Virus record (IMG/VR): IMGVR_UViG_3300047317_000079
Coordinates: 1-46,094 of that record
Source: a virus
Length of the DNA stretch: 46,094 nt
Reading direction: 5' to 3' (one strand)
In this document: in pieces, positions 15,941 through 24,351 of the stretch
How positions within the stretch are numbered: position 1 is the stretch's first letter
Layout of the letters: each line of letters begins with the position of its first letter
The notes under the pieces: generated by a model
The model's database searches: none
Seen by the model: the letters and a program-made list of their open reading frames with translations, nothing else
What the model was told of the DNA's origin: nothing
Translations under genes and position numbers: made by a program

Positions 15941-16247
15941 TCTTCTTTAGCTCCGCCAGGTTGATACCGAACACAGACGCCGCGACAGCCTCCGGAGGAG
16001 GGGCGTTAGCTGCTTCGGGAATATCCACCCACGGGATAAGGTCGAGCGGCTTAAAAGGAGGCGTGTCCTTTCCGCGATTAACGTTAGCAAAGGTACTTGC
16101 TATAACACCTGCGCGGAGGTCTGCCATACGATCCCCGAAAGGCTCCAGGGAGAAGAAGGCCACCCACTCACCGAACTCCGCACTAGATACCTCTGTCTGT
16201 GCGCGGGCAACGGACATACCTAACTCTTTAGCCAGCCGGAACCACAT
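15879..16247 (-). CDS. T: Tail assembly chaperone T part, made as a G-T frameshift fusion
   Basis: The frame contains the DUF4035-like tail chaperone pattern (ELGMSVARAQ, then FGEWVAFFSLEPFGD). It has no good independent start; the first ATG is at 16,247. Reading backwards, the frame stays open past the slippery heptamer at 16,271-16,277, so ribosomes that slip back one base at the end of G continue into it and give a fusion of about 241 aa. In lambda, gpGT recruits tail tube protein to the tape measure. Confidence 0.85.
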   Translation of the reverse strand: MWFRLAKELGMSVARAQTEVSSAEFGEWVAFFSLEPFGDRMADLRAGVIASTFANVNRGKDTPPFKPLDLIPWVDIPEAANAPPPEAVAASVFGINLAELKKNGTKQIVIRRPKPGRVDSSN

Positions 16248-16267
16248 GAAGCGTTCCGGACTGGCCT

Positions 16268-16603
16268 TTAGTTTTTTGCTGCTTCTTCCTCAGCTTGCAC
16301 ACCGATCTTATTAACCTGCATGGCGACTTTAGCCAGCGCAGCAAGAGCGGGTGCGCTGCTCGTGCGGAGTGCGTCAACGTCCTCTACCGTAAATACCGGC
16401 TGGTTGTCCGCGTCCACCACAGACGAGGCCACAATAGATGCTTCGAAGTGACTAGCGGATTTGTCACCAGCGGCAATTGCCGTGTGGAATGCGTCCCGCT
16501 CTACGCCCGACATGACCTTGAAGCGAACCAGAGTATTAAGCGCTTTCACTTCGATTTCTTTTACTTCTGCGGCCAGCGCTGCAAAGAGTTGTTCTTTATT
16601 CAT
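16268..16603 (-). CDS. G: Tail assembly chaperone G
   Basis: The 111-aa protein starts MNKEQLFAALAAE at 16,603 with AGGA five bases upstream; an earlier in-frame ATG lacks a site. It has the helical character of tail chaperones and ends at the A AAA AAC slippery site, after which the -1 frame continues into T. It lies between the tail tube and tape measure genes, as expected. The zero-frame G product should be the more abundant form. Confidence 0.85.
   Translation of the reverse strand: MNKEQLFAALAAEVKEIEVKALNTLVRFKVMSGVERDAFHTAIAAGDKSASHFEASIVASSVVDADNQPVFTVEDVDALRTSSAPALAALAKVAMQVNKIGVQAEEEAAKN
16271..16277 (-). other. Programmed -1 frameshift site A AAA AAC
   Basis: On the coding strand the last codons of G read gcA AAA AAC TAA. 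The heptamer A AAA AAC is in the correct zero frame for simultaneous slippage and sits directly before the stop of G. The -1 frame then reads CTA AAG GCC and on into T without a stop. Confidence 0.85.
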
Positions 16604-16610
16604 TGAGGTC

Positions 16611-16724
16611 CTATTGACAGGATTCGCAGCCTTCATCAAAGGTGCAGACAGGAGGGCGGCTGTCTTGAGCCGCCGCTATAAGGGATTTGATTACTGGTAC
16701 GGCGTTACGCTGGACTTCGGCCAT
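16611..16724 (-). CDS. Possible small protein between tail tube and G, 37 aa
   Basis: The 148 bases between the tail tube and G are open on the coding strand. An ATG at 16,724 with GAGGG four bases upstream would give 37 aa ending in a cysteine cluster (C27, C33, C36). The frame also stays open upstream to a TTG at 16,769 overlapping the tail tube stop, which would give 52 aa but has no ribosome binding site. Nothing is recognised; it may be untranslated. Confidence 0.35.
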   Translation of the reverse strand: MAEVQRNAVPVIKSLIAAAQDSRPPVCTFDEGCESCQ

Positions 16725-16758
16725 AGCGCCCTCTACGAGCGCTTCCAGCCAGTCCTCA

Positions 16759-17184
16759 TTAGCTACCAACGGTAACCGTAATATCACCGGTGATCGTAAG
16801 CGCGATGCTGCCCGTGTACACCGCATCCACCTTGGCGGAGAGCGGGAACGCTGCAACGAACGCTTGAAAGGCAATCTTGGAACCGTCCGAGAGCGTTACA
16901 TTGAAGGACTTGGGCGTGCCCGCTTTCTTTGCTGCGAGCAAAGCGGAGTGGCTAGGCTCTTTGAGGTTAATCTGGGTCGTGAGTGTCACCGTACCCCAGT
17001 CCTGCAAGCCAAGCACACGCTCTTTAGCGGTAGAGCTAAGCGTAGTGGTATCAATTTCCGTAGCCTTACCGTCAAAGCCGCTAACTTCTGAGACGTTGAC
17101 AATAGGGACCAGCGTAGGCGTACCGGTAGTGCCGGTATCAATTTCAATTACCGTACCCTGTGCCGATTGTGCGGTTGAAGTCAT
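16759..17184 (-). CDS. Major tail tube protein
   Basis: The 141-aa beta-rich protein (IDTGTTGTPTLVPIVNVSEVSG, broken here as IDTGTTGTP then VNVSEVSG) fits the siphovirus tail tube family. It lies between the tail terminator and the chaperones. It would polymerise around the tape measure and form most of the tail. An intrinsic terminator is not visible after it. The assignment rests on order and fold-like pattern. Confidence 0.8.
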   Translation of the reverse strand: MTSTAQSAQGTVIEIDTGTTGTPTLVPIVNVSEVSGFDGKATEIDTTTLSSTAKERVLGLQDWGTVTLTTQINLKEPSHSALLAAKKAGTPKSFNVTLSDGSKIAFQAFVAAFPLSAKVDAVYTGSIALTITGDITVTVGS

Positions 17185-17187
17185 TCG

Positions 17188-17541
17188 TTATCCTGAATAA
17201 TTGAGTGAAAAATCTAGGGACGAGCCGTATAGCAGCGTGTCCGCTTCGAAGGTGCTAACAGGCGCACCAATTGGCACGGCCTTAACTGCTGGGTTCACTA
17301 GCGCTTGGAACGCCTGTTCCATTAGGTCCGCCGCCTGGGCGCGGGTCTTAGCCCATACCGTTACCTGTACGCGTGCGTTGCGTAGGCCTGGCGTTGCGCC
17401 GTCCACGGTGGGATACGCCTCTCCGCCCACGGCCTGGTACGTAATCCAAGGCGCGGGAGTTTTGGCTGGGGCTACATCTGGGAATACTTGACCGGAGGCG
17501 AGGGCGGACAGAGCGGCATATACAATTGCCTCAACCGTCAT
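17188..17541 (-). CDS. Tail terminator / completion protein (DUF3168-like)
   Basis: From the ATG at 17,541 the product is 117 aa: MTVEAIVYAALSAL, then a PWITYQAVGGE segment, then RVQVTVWAKTRAQAADL, the usual DUF3168 pattern. These proteins cap the tail tube and join it to the head. The start overlaps the end of the head-tail adaptor by 11 bases. Confidence 0.75.
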   Translation of the reverse strand: MTVEAIVYAALSALASGQVFPDVAPAKTPAPWITYQAVGGEAYPTVDGATPGLRNARVQVTVWAKTRAQAADLMEQAFQALVNPAVKAVPIGAPVSTFEADTLLYGSSLDFSLNYSG

Positions 17542-17881
17542 TAGCGTTTTCCGTACATGCAAGGTCCGTGTATTCGCGGGAGGCGACGTTAGGCAACACA
17601 GACGCGATATTGAAAATGATTCCTTGAGCTACGGCGCGGTCCCCGTTATTTACGTCTGTCCTGTAGCGGACACGGATACTGGCCGTTCCTGTGTCTACCT
17701 GCGTACCGCCTGCTACCTTTTCGCGGCCCGTAAGCTGGAGGACGGAGCCCCACACCAACGCGTATTGCGTCCATACTTCGAGAGGCTGGCCCAAGGCGTC
17801 CTTGCCGGAGGTTTTCCGCTGGAGTGATACCCGAAGGTTCAGAGAGCCCGCTGGGAGCCCGCTGGAGCGTTCCTGACGCAT
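17531..17881 (-). CDS. Head-tail adaptor (HK97 gp9/joining-protein-like)
   Basis: The 116-aa product starts MRQERSSGLPAGSLNLRVSL at 17,881, sharing TGATG with the previous stop. A Gly-Lys-Asp-Ala-Leu-Gly turn, a TQYALVWGSV strand and a RVRYRTDV strand match the small beta-barrel head-tail joining proteins that follow the portal-proximal connector. It likely forms a ring below the connector. Confidence 0.75.
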   Translation of the reverse strand: MRQERSSGLPAGSLNLRVSLQRKTSGKDALGQPLEVWTQYALVWGSVLQLTGREKVAGGTQVDTGTASIRVRYRTDVNNGDRAVAQGIIFNIASVLPNVASREYTDLACTENANDG

Positions 17882-18174
17882 CAAGCTAGCGCGGGATCGC
17901 GGTCCCGCCACAGGATGGACTTAACGGCTACCCCGATAGGATCGGTTACGCCCTCACGGTCTTGGTAGAGCGTGGAGAGAACCATAAGAACCGCCGTTTG
18001 CACATAGGACGGTACGGTGTCGATAGTCCACGCGGCGGCGGTATCGGTCTTGAGGTAACCGACTACGATAGCGCTAGCCGCTGTAATCATTCCCTCCAGC
18101 TCCATGTCTGAGTAACTATCGTCCAAACGGAGTTGAGCCTTAGCCTGGTCGAGCGTAATTAGGTCATTGCTCAT
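17881..18174 (-). CDS. Head-tail connector (HK97 gp6-like)
   Basis: The 97-aa product begins MSNDLITLDQAKAQLRLDD, the helical N-terminus of gp6-type connectors (DNA-packaging protein family), and has the typical AASAIVVGYL and VLSTLYQDRE helices. The ATG at 18,174 overlaps the portal 3' end; a longer frame from 18,276 lies within the portal gene. It forms the ring between portal and tail. Confidence 0.8.
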   Translation of the reverse strand: MSNDLITLDQAKAQLRLDDSYSDMELEGMITAASAIVVGYLKTDTAAAWTIDTVPSYVQTAVLMVLSTLYQDREGVTDPIGVAVKSILWRDRDPALA

Positions 18175-19531
18175 TGTCGGAACCTCCCGTAGCGTCGTCG
18201 CCTTGTGGGCTATCTGGCGTGTCCGAACCGGAAGGCTGGATACTTTCGCCCGCTGGTGTGGTCGTCCCGCCTGCACCCGCTACTACACGGTCTTTAATCA
18301 TAGACAGCGGGACCCATTGGGCTTGCAGATACGGGGTGTCGCCTCCCTCAACCGGAGGTAGACCGACAGAAGCGCGGGCCTCGTTAGGCTTCATGTAACC
18401 CGCACCAACGGCCTGCGCGTTCGCTGCGTGGCGCGCTGTTTCATCCATACGCATAAGGCCGGTCGTGTCGAACTCAAAGCCCGCACCGTCCGGTACTCCA
18501 AAGGCGTCGTCTAGCAGGTTCTCGATTGACTCAAGGTAGCCTTGGAGACAGTCCGAGTAGTACATAGACTCATAGATTGCAGACGTGTTAGCAGTACGAC
18601 TACCGGAGTCCAAGCCGATCTTATGACCGGGGACATGGAAACAGCGGGCCACGTCTTGCGCCGTCCATTGCAATTGCTCAATGGTTTGGGCGTCCGAACC
18701 CGTCATAGTCATGGCAGAATACGTAAGACCGTCGCCACCTACCAGCGTCTTACCCGCCGCTCCACCTGAGTAACCTTGCTCGATTTGCTGCTTAAGCCGG
18801 TCTGCGGTGTCCTGGCTAATTGCGCCGGGAGCGCTGAGGAAACCAGAAGGCCGCGCAGCGTTAGAGAAGAATGCAGCGGAGTTAGTGGTAATGCTGTTCG
18901 CCAGCACAGCGGAGGCCGCACAAGCCGCGATAGGTGTCATGCCTACCAGAGGGTGCCAGGCGCAGATTCCGCGATCATGGATAACGTCGCGGGCTGGGAC
19001 TACCCAAGATTCTAAGGGAGTTACCTGAAGCGGGGACATGGTGATTTGATAAAACACCGAACCATCCGGAGCAACCAGCGGGACCACGTACTTAGGGTTA
19101 AGCACGTCCATAGACACGACAGCACCTGTGCTGTTACGGCCCAGTAATACGTAGGCGTTGCCCTGGGTTAGCTTGCTTGCCAACCACGCTTTAAAGAACT
19201 GGTCCCGTGTCTGGTAGGCGTTCGGCTTGCGCAATACACCCGTGTAACGAGGCGCGCTAGACTCAAGCCACACGCTATCCTGTAGCTTCACATACTTAAC
19301 GCGGAGCTTCGCAACGTCCGTGGAGATAAGGTCAACGCACGCGAACACAGCGGAGCTAGCCAGCATCCCGTCTCTGGTAGTAAGAGACTGGTTCTTTTGC
19401 CACGCGCCGGTAAAGGGCTCTTTGATAAATCCATTCGCGCCGGGTGCACCAATCGCGGAGGCACCCACAGACGCGGCGGGACGTTTCCAGGGCTTAAGCG
19501 CCTTACTTACGTCCCAGCCTAAGAACTTCAC
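18164..19531 (-). CDS. Portal protein (HK97 family)
   Basis: The 455-aa product has the size and blocks of HK97-family portals: a N-terminal region with ACVDLISTDVAKLRV, a central domain with NAYVLLGRN, HDRGICAWHP, then a helical region ending QAVGAGYMKPNEARASVGLPPVEGG split over residues 385-410. It forms the dodecameric ring through which DNA passes. GTG start at 19,531, overlapping the TGA of the small upstream gene. The C-terminus is Gly/Ser/Asp-rich. Confidence 0.9.
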   Translation of the reverse strand: MKFLGWDVSKALKPWKRPAASVGASAIGAPGANGFIKEPFTGAWQKNQSLTTRDGMLASSAVFACVDLISTDVAKLRVKYVKLQDSVWLESSAPRYTGVLRKPNAYQTRDQFFKAWLASKLTQGNAYVLLGRNSTGAVVSMDVLNPKYVVPLVAPDGSVFYQITMSPLQVTPLESWVVPARDVIHDRGICAWHPLVGMTPIAACAASAVLANSITTNSAAFFSNAARPSGFLSAPGAISQDTADRLKQQIEQGYSGGAAGKTLVGGDGLTYSAMTMTGSDAQTIEQLQWTAQDVARCFHVPGHKIGLDSGSRTANTSAIYESMYYSDCLQGYLESIENLLDDAFGVPDGAGFEFDTTGLMRMDETARHAANAQAVGAGYMKPNEARASVGLPPVEGGDTPYLQAQWVPLSMIKDRVVAGAGGTTTPAGESIQPSGSDTPDSPQGDDATGGSDNEQ

Positions 19532-19701
19532 TCGGTCTCCTTAGCGTCCGATTTGGGACGGCCAGGTTTCTTCACTTCCTTTGCCCAACCCATGCGTACA
19601 AGGGCTATGCCATACCTACCTGATACCTCTTTGCGTTCGCCCTTTTTAATGGGCGGGAATAACTGAATATCCCGCAAAGCCTCTACGGTGATTTTATTCA
19701 T
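19528..19701 (-). CDS. Small basic protein between capsid and portal, 57 aa
   Basis: An ATG at 19,701 opens a 57-aa frame beginning MNKITVEALRDIQLFPPI and ending in a lysine/proline-rich tail (KKPGRPKSDAKETE). Its stop overlaps the portal GTG, so it is translationally coupled. It is too short for a usual ORF cutoff and easy to miss. The tail resembles AT-hook-like GRP sequences. Small proteins of this type occur near the portal in other siphoviruses; function unknown. Confidence 0.65.
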   Translation of the reverse strand: MNKITVEALRDIQLFPPIKKGERKEVSGRYGIALVRMGWAKEVKKPGRPKSDAKETE

Positions 19702-19725
19702 GTGACTCTCCGGGATAGTCGGTTA

Positions 19726-19748
19726 GGAAAGCCCCGCTTGCGCGGGGC
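19726..19748 (-). terminator. Hairpin terminator just after the major capsid gene
   Basis: On the minus strand GCCCCGC, a GCAA tetraloop and GCGGGGC form a perfect 7-bp stem (19,748-19,731), followed by TTTCC. It lies eight bases after the capsid stop. The short T-run suggests partial termination, which would raise capsid mRNA relative to portal and tail messages. It could also act as a 3' stabiliser. Confidence 0.6.
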
Positions 19749-19755
19749 CATGTGC

Positions 19756-21084
19756 TTACGATGCCGAGTAGGCCGCGCCGCTGATATAACCAGCGCAGAG
19801 ACCCGGACGGCGGGCTTGCCAGTTGATGAACTGGCCGATTCGCAGGGCAACCATGTTGTTTTGGAACATGCTCACAGGCTGCGCAGCTTGGCCCGAAGTA
19901 CCCGCCGGAGCGCTGTCCATGATGATGCTTGCCTCAGTCGAAATATCGATCTGCGGACCTGCATCCTCCGACAGGTAGATTTCATCCGGAATAACCAGAA
20001 TGATCTTATCGCCTGCGATGTTGTTGGACGTGAGAACCGGGAAGTTCTCCAGAACGCCACCGTTCATGCTCATATCCGGGAAGAACTTGTTACCCAGAGC
20101 GTTGCGGATCGAGCCGATAGCCAGAGCGCGGGCCGGAGACATGAGCAGCTTGGCTTGCGTGAGGTCGATATTGGCAGCGATGAACGGAGCAACCAGCGTC
20201 TGAATGTCCGCAATAAGCGCCTCTGCCGTGTTAGCCGTAGCCGGGACAGCAGTAACGCCATTCAACATACCAGCCGGGGAGACGTTAGGCACTGCTGCAC
20301 CCGTACCGAGGAACGTCAAATCCAAACCCTTAGCCGTGGCCTTGAGCAAATCTGCTTGCACCAGCGCTTCAGCAGCCGGATTAGAGAAGCGGATAAGTTC
20401 ATCCGACATAACGCTAATGGCATACACCTTAGCCCACGTCAGGAAAATCTTATCGAAGCCAGCGGACGTAACCGGCGCGGGTTGAGCCTCACCGACCCAG
20501 CCAACCGTAGTACCGCTTGCTTGCGTCGAGACGCGGACGTTAAACGGAATCTTGCGGAGGTTGAGGCGGCCAAGGACCGTTTGCGGGTAAAGCAGTTCCA
20601 CGAAGTCACCGGCGTACTGTTCCGGGTAAATGAGGTTGCCTGCCCACTGTGCTACTTGCGTAGTGCCTGCGGAGACGGCGGCCTTAACGATGCCATTAAC
20701 TACCGCGTCGTCCTTGTAGTGGACTTCCGCAAGCTCACGGGCCAACGTCAGATTGCCCTTAGACTTTGCGATAACCATAGCCGTGCGCGTGAAGGCCGAA
20801 CCCTTAGGCGCGTTGGTCTTGGTCTCGATAACCGCACCGTCGCGGATTTCCACACCCTTATTCACGGCCACGGCGCGGGCGGCCATCGACTTCTCAGTAG
20901 CGACGAGGAAGCCAAGTTGCTTTTCGTCTGCGGCCAGCGCGTCGTTAATGCCGTTAATCTCCGTAATCTGCTCGTCGGTGAGGGCTACGCCTTCCGTTGC
21001 CGACTTAACGACGACCGCATCGCGCGCTTCTTGCGCTGCTGCCATCTTTGCTTGGAGTGCCTTGATTTGTTCTGCCAGAGTCAT
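19756..21084 (-). CDS. Major capsid protein (HK97 fold)
   Basis: The 442-aa protein has an N-terminal charged helical delta-like scaffolding region (about residues 1-110, beginning MTLAEQIKALQAKM) and a C-terminal capsid domain. The protease gene lies directly upstream, so the delta region is probably removed during maturation as in HK97. Domain blocks such as AGNLIYPEQYAGDFVELL and WVGEAQPAP followed by FDKIFLTWAK are typical. A stem-loop follows the gene. Confidence 0.9.
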   Translation of the reverse strand: MTLAEQIKALQAKMAAAQEARDAVVVKSATEGVALTDEQITEINGINDALAADEKQLGFLVATEKSMAARAVAVNKGVEIRDGAVIETKTNAPKGSAFTRTAMVIAKSKGNLTLARELAEVHYKDDAVVNGIVKAAVSAGTTQVAQWAGNLIYPEQYAGDFVELLYPQTVLGRLNLRKIPFNVRVSTQASGTTVGWVGEAQPAPVTSAGFDKIFLTWAKVYAISVMSDELIRFSNPAAEALVQADLLKATAKGLDLTFLGTGAAVPNVSPAGMLNGVTAVPATANTAEALIADIQTLVAPFIAANIDLTQAKLLMSPARALAIGSIRNALGNKFFPDMSMNGGVLENFPVLTSNNIAGDKIILVIPDEIYLSEDAGPQIDISTEASIIMDSAPAGTSGQAAQPVSMFQNNMVALRIGQFINWQARRPGLCAGYISGAAYSAS

Positions 21085-21093
21085 ACGGTATCC

Positions 21094-21726
21094 TTAGTAT
21101 TTAGGGTAAAAGAAAGGCTTTAGCGCGACCTTTTGCGCCGCTTTAGCTTCGGGAGTTGCAGTGAGTGGCGCGGACGGGTCCGCTACGCCTTCGGTGTTTG
21201 CCTCTGGCGTGTTTTCGGGTTTTTCGCCCGGTACTTCGGCTGCTGTTGCAGCCTCAGCGAGTTCCAGACTCTTGAATGCGGTAATGACCGCTTCGGGGTT
21301 GCACGGGATAGCGACCAGAGAAAGCTCATGCACGCTTGCTTTAGTGAAGCGGAGGCCCTTACCGTCGCCCATGGGCTCGTACTCCTCCGGGATAAACCCG
21401 ATGGAGACACCCTTGATTAGTTTGCTTTTGACGCTGTGCCACGCTTCGTCTGTGCGGTCCTTCACTACTCCCGGTTCGTCTACCTTGGCAATCTTTGCGA
21501 CGAACGGCAGGCCCTTAGAAGTGGGTGCGCCAAACTGGACGGTCCCTACGGGCTGGGCGTGGTCGTGGTTGAGGAGGAGAGGTGCATCTGGAGCGAACGT
21601 GAGGCCCATAGGCTCTACAATGTCTTTAACCCGGTCCAGAGCCGGAGTGCTGGCAATCCCCTCAATCTCTCGCTCATCCTCTCGGAGTGCTTTGATAGTG
21701 ATTGCCGAAAAGGCTTTTGTTTGCAT
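21094..21726 (-). CDS. Prohead maturation protease (HK97 family, U35/S78)
   Basis: The 210-aa product carries the expected pair of catalytic segments: a histidine in LLLNHDH (about residue 54) and a serine in KGVSIGF (about residue 108), with HELSLVAIPCNPEA downstream. It cleaves the capsid delta region and itself. The C-terminal 40 residues are Ala/Glu/Pro-rich and dispensable in appearance. It lies between terminase and capsid genes. Confidence 0.9.
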   Translation of the reverse strand: MQTKAFSAITIKALREDEREIEGIASTPALDRVKDIVEPMGLTFAPDAPLLLNHDHAQPVGTVQFGAPTSKGLPFVAKIAKVDEPGVVKDRTDEAWHSVKSKLIKGVSIGFIPEEYEPMGDGKGLRFTKASVHELSLVAIPCNPEAVITAFKSLELAEAATAAEVPGEKPENTPEANTEGVADPSAPLTATPEAKAAQKVALKPFFYPKY

Positions 21727-21739
21727 GTACTCCTAAGTG

Positions 21740-23326
21740 TTACAAGACAAAGAATTGATAGGTGCGCTCCGGCTCAACATCGCTAGCAGCCAGCACAGTT
21801 GCTCCAAACGCCATAGCCATAGCTACCAAGCCGTCGATACGACCGGTAGCCTTAGCTTTATCGAGCTTGCGATTACCGCTAGGGTCTTTTTGAACCACAG
21901 CGTTAGCCGCACACATAGTCAGGACGGGGTTACCGTCATGCACTACGCGCCCGTTGACGAGTTCCGATTCCAGCGCGTCAAGTGCCGGAGAGAAGTCCTT
22001 ATAGCCCTGGCCGTGCGCCACCAGCGGGAGCTTTCCACCTTCCTTGCAGGACGTATCCGCATCGATACCGATATCGCTAAACTCTTTCTTAAGAAGGTCG
22101 ATACGCCAGCGGTCGTACGCTATGCTGTGTACCCGGTAGTCCTCGCAAATCTCCGCAATGTCGCGGGCCACGTACTCATAGTCCACGGTGCGACCGGGAG
22201 TAGTGCGTAAGTACCCTTGGTCTACCCACACGTCATAGGGTGCGCGGTCCCGCTTTGCTCTATCCGTAAGACCTTCGGAAGGAGTCCAGAAGAATGAGAG
22301 CGCATGCCATTTGCCGTCCTTCTTGCCAATGAGGACGAACGCCGTAAGGTCGGTGCGGGCCGATAGGTCAAGGCCGCCGAATACCTGCGTACCGGTATCG
22401 AAGTAGGGCGTTCCCTCGTTAGACTTCCAAACGTCGCGGGAGACGAACGGGGATACCGTGGAGACCCGCTGATTTAGAATCAGGTTACGGAACGTGTTTT
22501 CCATGGAGGGCATACGAACTGCCTGCTTCGCTTGTTCCTCTACGTCCTTTAACGAGCGGAACACACCAAGAGCGGGATTAGCCTTTGCCCAGCCCGTGGC
22601 GTCCATTAGCTCCGCGTCTGGGTCTGCTGCATACAGCCTGCACACCATGTGCGGGTCGTTGCTCTTAATCGCGTCGTCAATCCAGACAGAGAGCAAATCC
22701 GCATCCGTTGCGGCCTGCGTGCTGATAGCGATTAGCAGAGGCTCTGCGTGCGCGCCTTGAGAGGTCGTAACCGCGTCTATAAAGTCGTCTTGCGGTCCGC
22801 GTATCTGTCCTATCTCGTCTAGAATGGCGAGGACAGGGGAGAGCCCGTGCGTAGTCTTGGCCTCTGCGGACAGGGCCTTGTATTCGACGTTGAGCGGGAG
22901 CCCTATGAGCTTCTTACCGGAAGGATTAATCCTAATTAGCGGGCTAATCTCTGGTGATAGCTGGACCATCTTGGCGGCCAGATTGAACACTAGCGCCGCC
23001 TGGTCCCGTGACATAGCACCGGAGACAATCTGAGAGTTAAGCCTAGCCTCTGGCCCAATCAAGTGCGCAAGGAGGATACAGGCTATAACTGCGGATTTAC
23101 CGTTTTTGCGGGCAATACTTAGAATCGCTCTACGCGTCCCGTGTGGGTTGTCGTAGATGGAGAGAATGAATTCCCGCTGGAACTCCTCAAACCGGATAGG
23201 CTGGCCGACCAGCGCACCCTCCGGGACGCGTAGGAACCGCTCACAGAAGGCGATAACCCGCTGTCCGCGTGTCTGGGGTATTGTCTGCTTGAGAGGACCG
23301 GGGCTTACTTGCTCCCGTACCTTCAT
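21740..23326 (-). CDS. terL: Terminase large subunit
   Basis: The 528-aa protein has a Walker A variant RKNGKS (residues 73-78), a Walker B LAILDE (D170-E171), and a nuclease domain with the aspartate in GGLDLSARTD (about residue 313) and a later AYDRWR. It is the packaging motor and cuts concatemers. It overlaps the small subunit by four bases. Together with a P27-type small subunit and a nearby HNH gene, the set resembles HK97-like cos packaging. Confidence 0.9.
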   Translation of the reverse strand: MKVREQVSPGPLKQTIPQTRGQRVIAFCERFLRVPEGALVGQPIRFEEFQREFILSIYDNPHGTRRAILSIARKNGKSAVIACILLAHLIGPEARLNSQIVSGAMSRDQAALVFNLAAKMVQLSPEISPLIRINPSGKKLIGLPLNVEYKALSAEAKTTHGLSPVLAILDEIGQIRGPQDDFIDAVTTSQGAHAEPLLIAISTQAATDADLLSVWIDDAIKSNDPHMVCRLYAADPDAELMDATGWAKANPALGVFRSLKDVEEQAKQAVRMPSMENTFRNLILNQRVSTVSPFVSRDVWKSNEGTPYFDTGTQVFGGLDLSARTDLTAFVLIGKKDGKWHALSFFWTPSEGLTDRAKRDRAPYDVWVDQGYLRTTPGRTVDYEYVARDIAEICEDYRVHSIAYDRWRIDLLKKEFSDIGIDADTSCKEGGKLPLVAHGQGYKDFSPALDALESELVNGRVVHDGNPVLTMCAANAVVQKDPSGNRKLDKAKATGRIDGLVAMAMAFGATVLAASDVEPERTYQFFVL

Positions 23327-23811
23327 TGAAGCGTTGCGCCCAGACCGGGAATCAAACTAGCATCGTCGGAGGCCGCAGCAGCCCCTACAGCGGCCCGCTG
23401 GCCCTTCTCAGTACCCAGCTTATTACCGGCATCGCGGGAGCGGCCCTGCGTGGCTTCTGCGTGGACGTGGATAGCGCGGGAGAGGGCCACAGCGCGGCGG
23501 CTGAATGTCTCCATGAGCGCATGCTTAGGATTAACGACCGGCGTACCTTTGGCGTTCTTGAGTACATCGCCTTCCGTGTCTATCTCACCCTGCAACCGGT
23601 CAATATCTGCTTGGCAGCGGGCCAGGTTAGCAGCTAGGGCTAAATCAGCCGGGTTCCAAGTATCAGCCGCACGGGCCAATACGATAGCCTCCCAGAAAGG
23701 CCAGTCTCTATCCCTGAGGTGGATATGGGCAGGAGGTTTAATAGGACCGGAGATAGCTGCTTGCGTCGCTGCTACTGCCTGCGTCGTGCTATCTGAACGC
23801 TTACGAGCCAT
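23323..23811 (-). CDS. terS: Terminase small subunit (P27 family)
   Basis: The 162-aa protein has the P27-like pattern: HIHLRDRDWPFWEAIVLARAAD in two blocks, then WNPADLALAANLARCQADIDRL, and VVNPKHALMETFSRRAVALSR. It should recognise the packaging site, probably in the non-coding DNA just upstream (23,830-24,360), and start packaging with TerL. AGGAGT precedes the ATG. Confidence 0.8.
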   Translation of the reverse strand: MARKRSDSTTQAVAATQAAISGPIKPPAHIHLRDRDWPFWEAIVLARAADTWNPADLALAANLARCQADIDRLQGEIDTEGDVLKNAKGTPVVNPKHALMETFSRRAVALSRAIHVHAEATQGRSRDAGNKLGTEKGQRAAVGAAAASDDASLIPGLGATLQ

Positions 23812-23865
23812 AGTTATTTTGTACTCCTAATATTGGGCTACGCGTGTGTATGCGTACGCGCACAA

Positions 23866-23961
23866 CAGAATTGCGGTTAGCTGCTACTCGTATCTGCCGG
23901 AGGATGCTTTTAAAGGCAAACGAACCCAGCTAGCGTTAGACAGCAGCTATTCGTAATTCTG
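23866..23961. repeat. 20-bp imperfect inverted repeat upstream of the terminase genes
   Basis: Bases 23,866-23,885 and 23,942-23,961 are inverted copies matching at 17 of 20 positions, 56 bases apart. The spacer has no gene. Lying just upstream of terS it could be a packaging-recognition element, a late-promoter control site, or an RNA structure in the terminase leader. I cannot decide between these. Confidence 0.6.
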
Positions 23962-24089
23962 TGAGCTATTGGCGAGGACTAGCCCTTATCGGGCCGAATC
24001 TTGAAGGAAGGGTGTTTCTTGGCTAAATATTTGGACTTAGCGTTATTTCAACTGGGACCAGTCGGTGTCTGCCGATTGATTGACCGAAT

Positions 24090-24129
24090 TTATGACCTAC
24101 CCCCGCCCCATAGTACAGGGTATACCCTG
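24090..24129. other. cos: Candidate cos/packaging locus with GC block and palindrome
   Basis: A run of CCCCCGCCCC (24,100-24,109) stands out in AT-rich non-coding DNA, and ten bases later comes the perfect 14-bp palindrome CAGGGTATACCCTG (24,116-24,129). The stretch lies between terS and the HNH gene, where cos sites of HK97-like phages are found. The whole 23,830-24,363 gap holds no credible gene. The exact cut cannot be read from sequence. Confidence 0.35.
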
Positions 24130-24313
24130 GATAAGCCATAATCGCACTGTTATTGTGCATTGGTACGGTATCGAGCTACGAATATGGTAGGTTATAGCTA
24201 TTGGCAATTAGCATGCCTGATTAGCTGCTTTCCTAGAACCCTTCTCGTATAAAATTTCTATACTTTATAATTCCTAAATTCAGGAATACTTGGGTATGAA
24301 GGAAATAAGACTA

Positions 24314-24351
24314 CTGTAGTTCTACAGAGGTCTACTAACCGAAGGTAGACC
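24314..24351 (-). terminator. Tandem stem-loops downstream of the HNH gene
   Basis: Two hairpins lie 13 bases after the HNH stop on the minus strand: GGTCTAC/GTAGACC with a nine-base loop (24,351-24,329) and CTGTAG/CTACAG with a two-base loop (24,327-24,314). A weak T-rich run follows (TCTTATTTCC). They may end HNH transcription or mark the left edge of an inserted HNH cassette. A further ATTCCT/AGGAAT inverted repeat sits near 24,270-24,287. Confidence 0.45.

Noticed and set aside
15879-16247. T frame as an independently started gene
   Set aside because: The ATG at 16,247 has no clear ribosome binding site, while a canonical slippery site joins the frame to G.
19702-21123. 473-codon open frame opposite the capsid gene
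   Set aside because: It is antisense to an unmistakable capsid gene, has an odd Arg/His/Cys-rich composition and no ribosome binding site; a codon-bias shadow.
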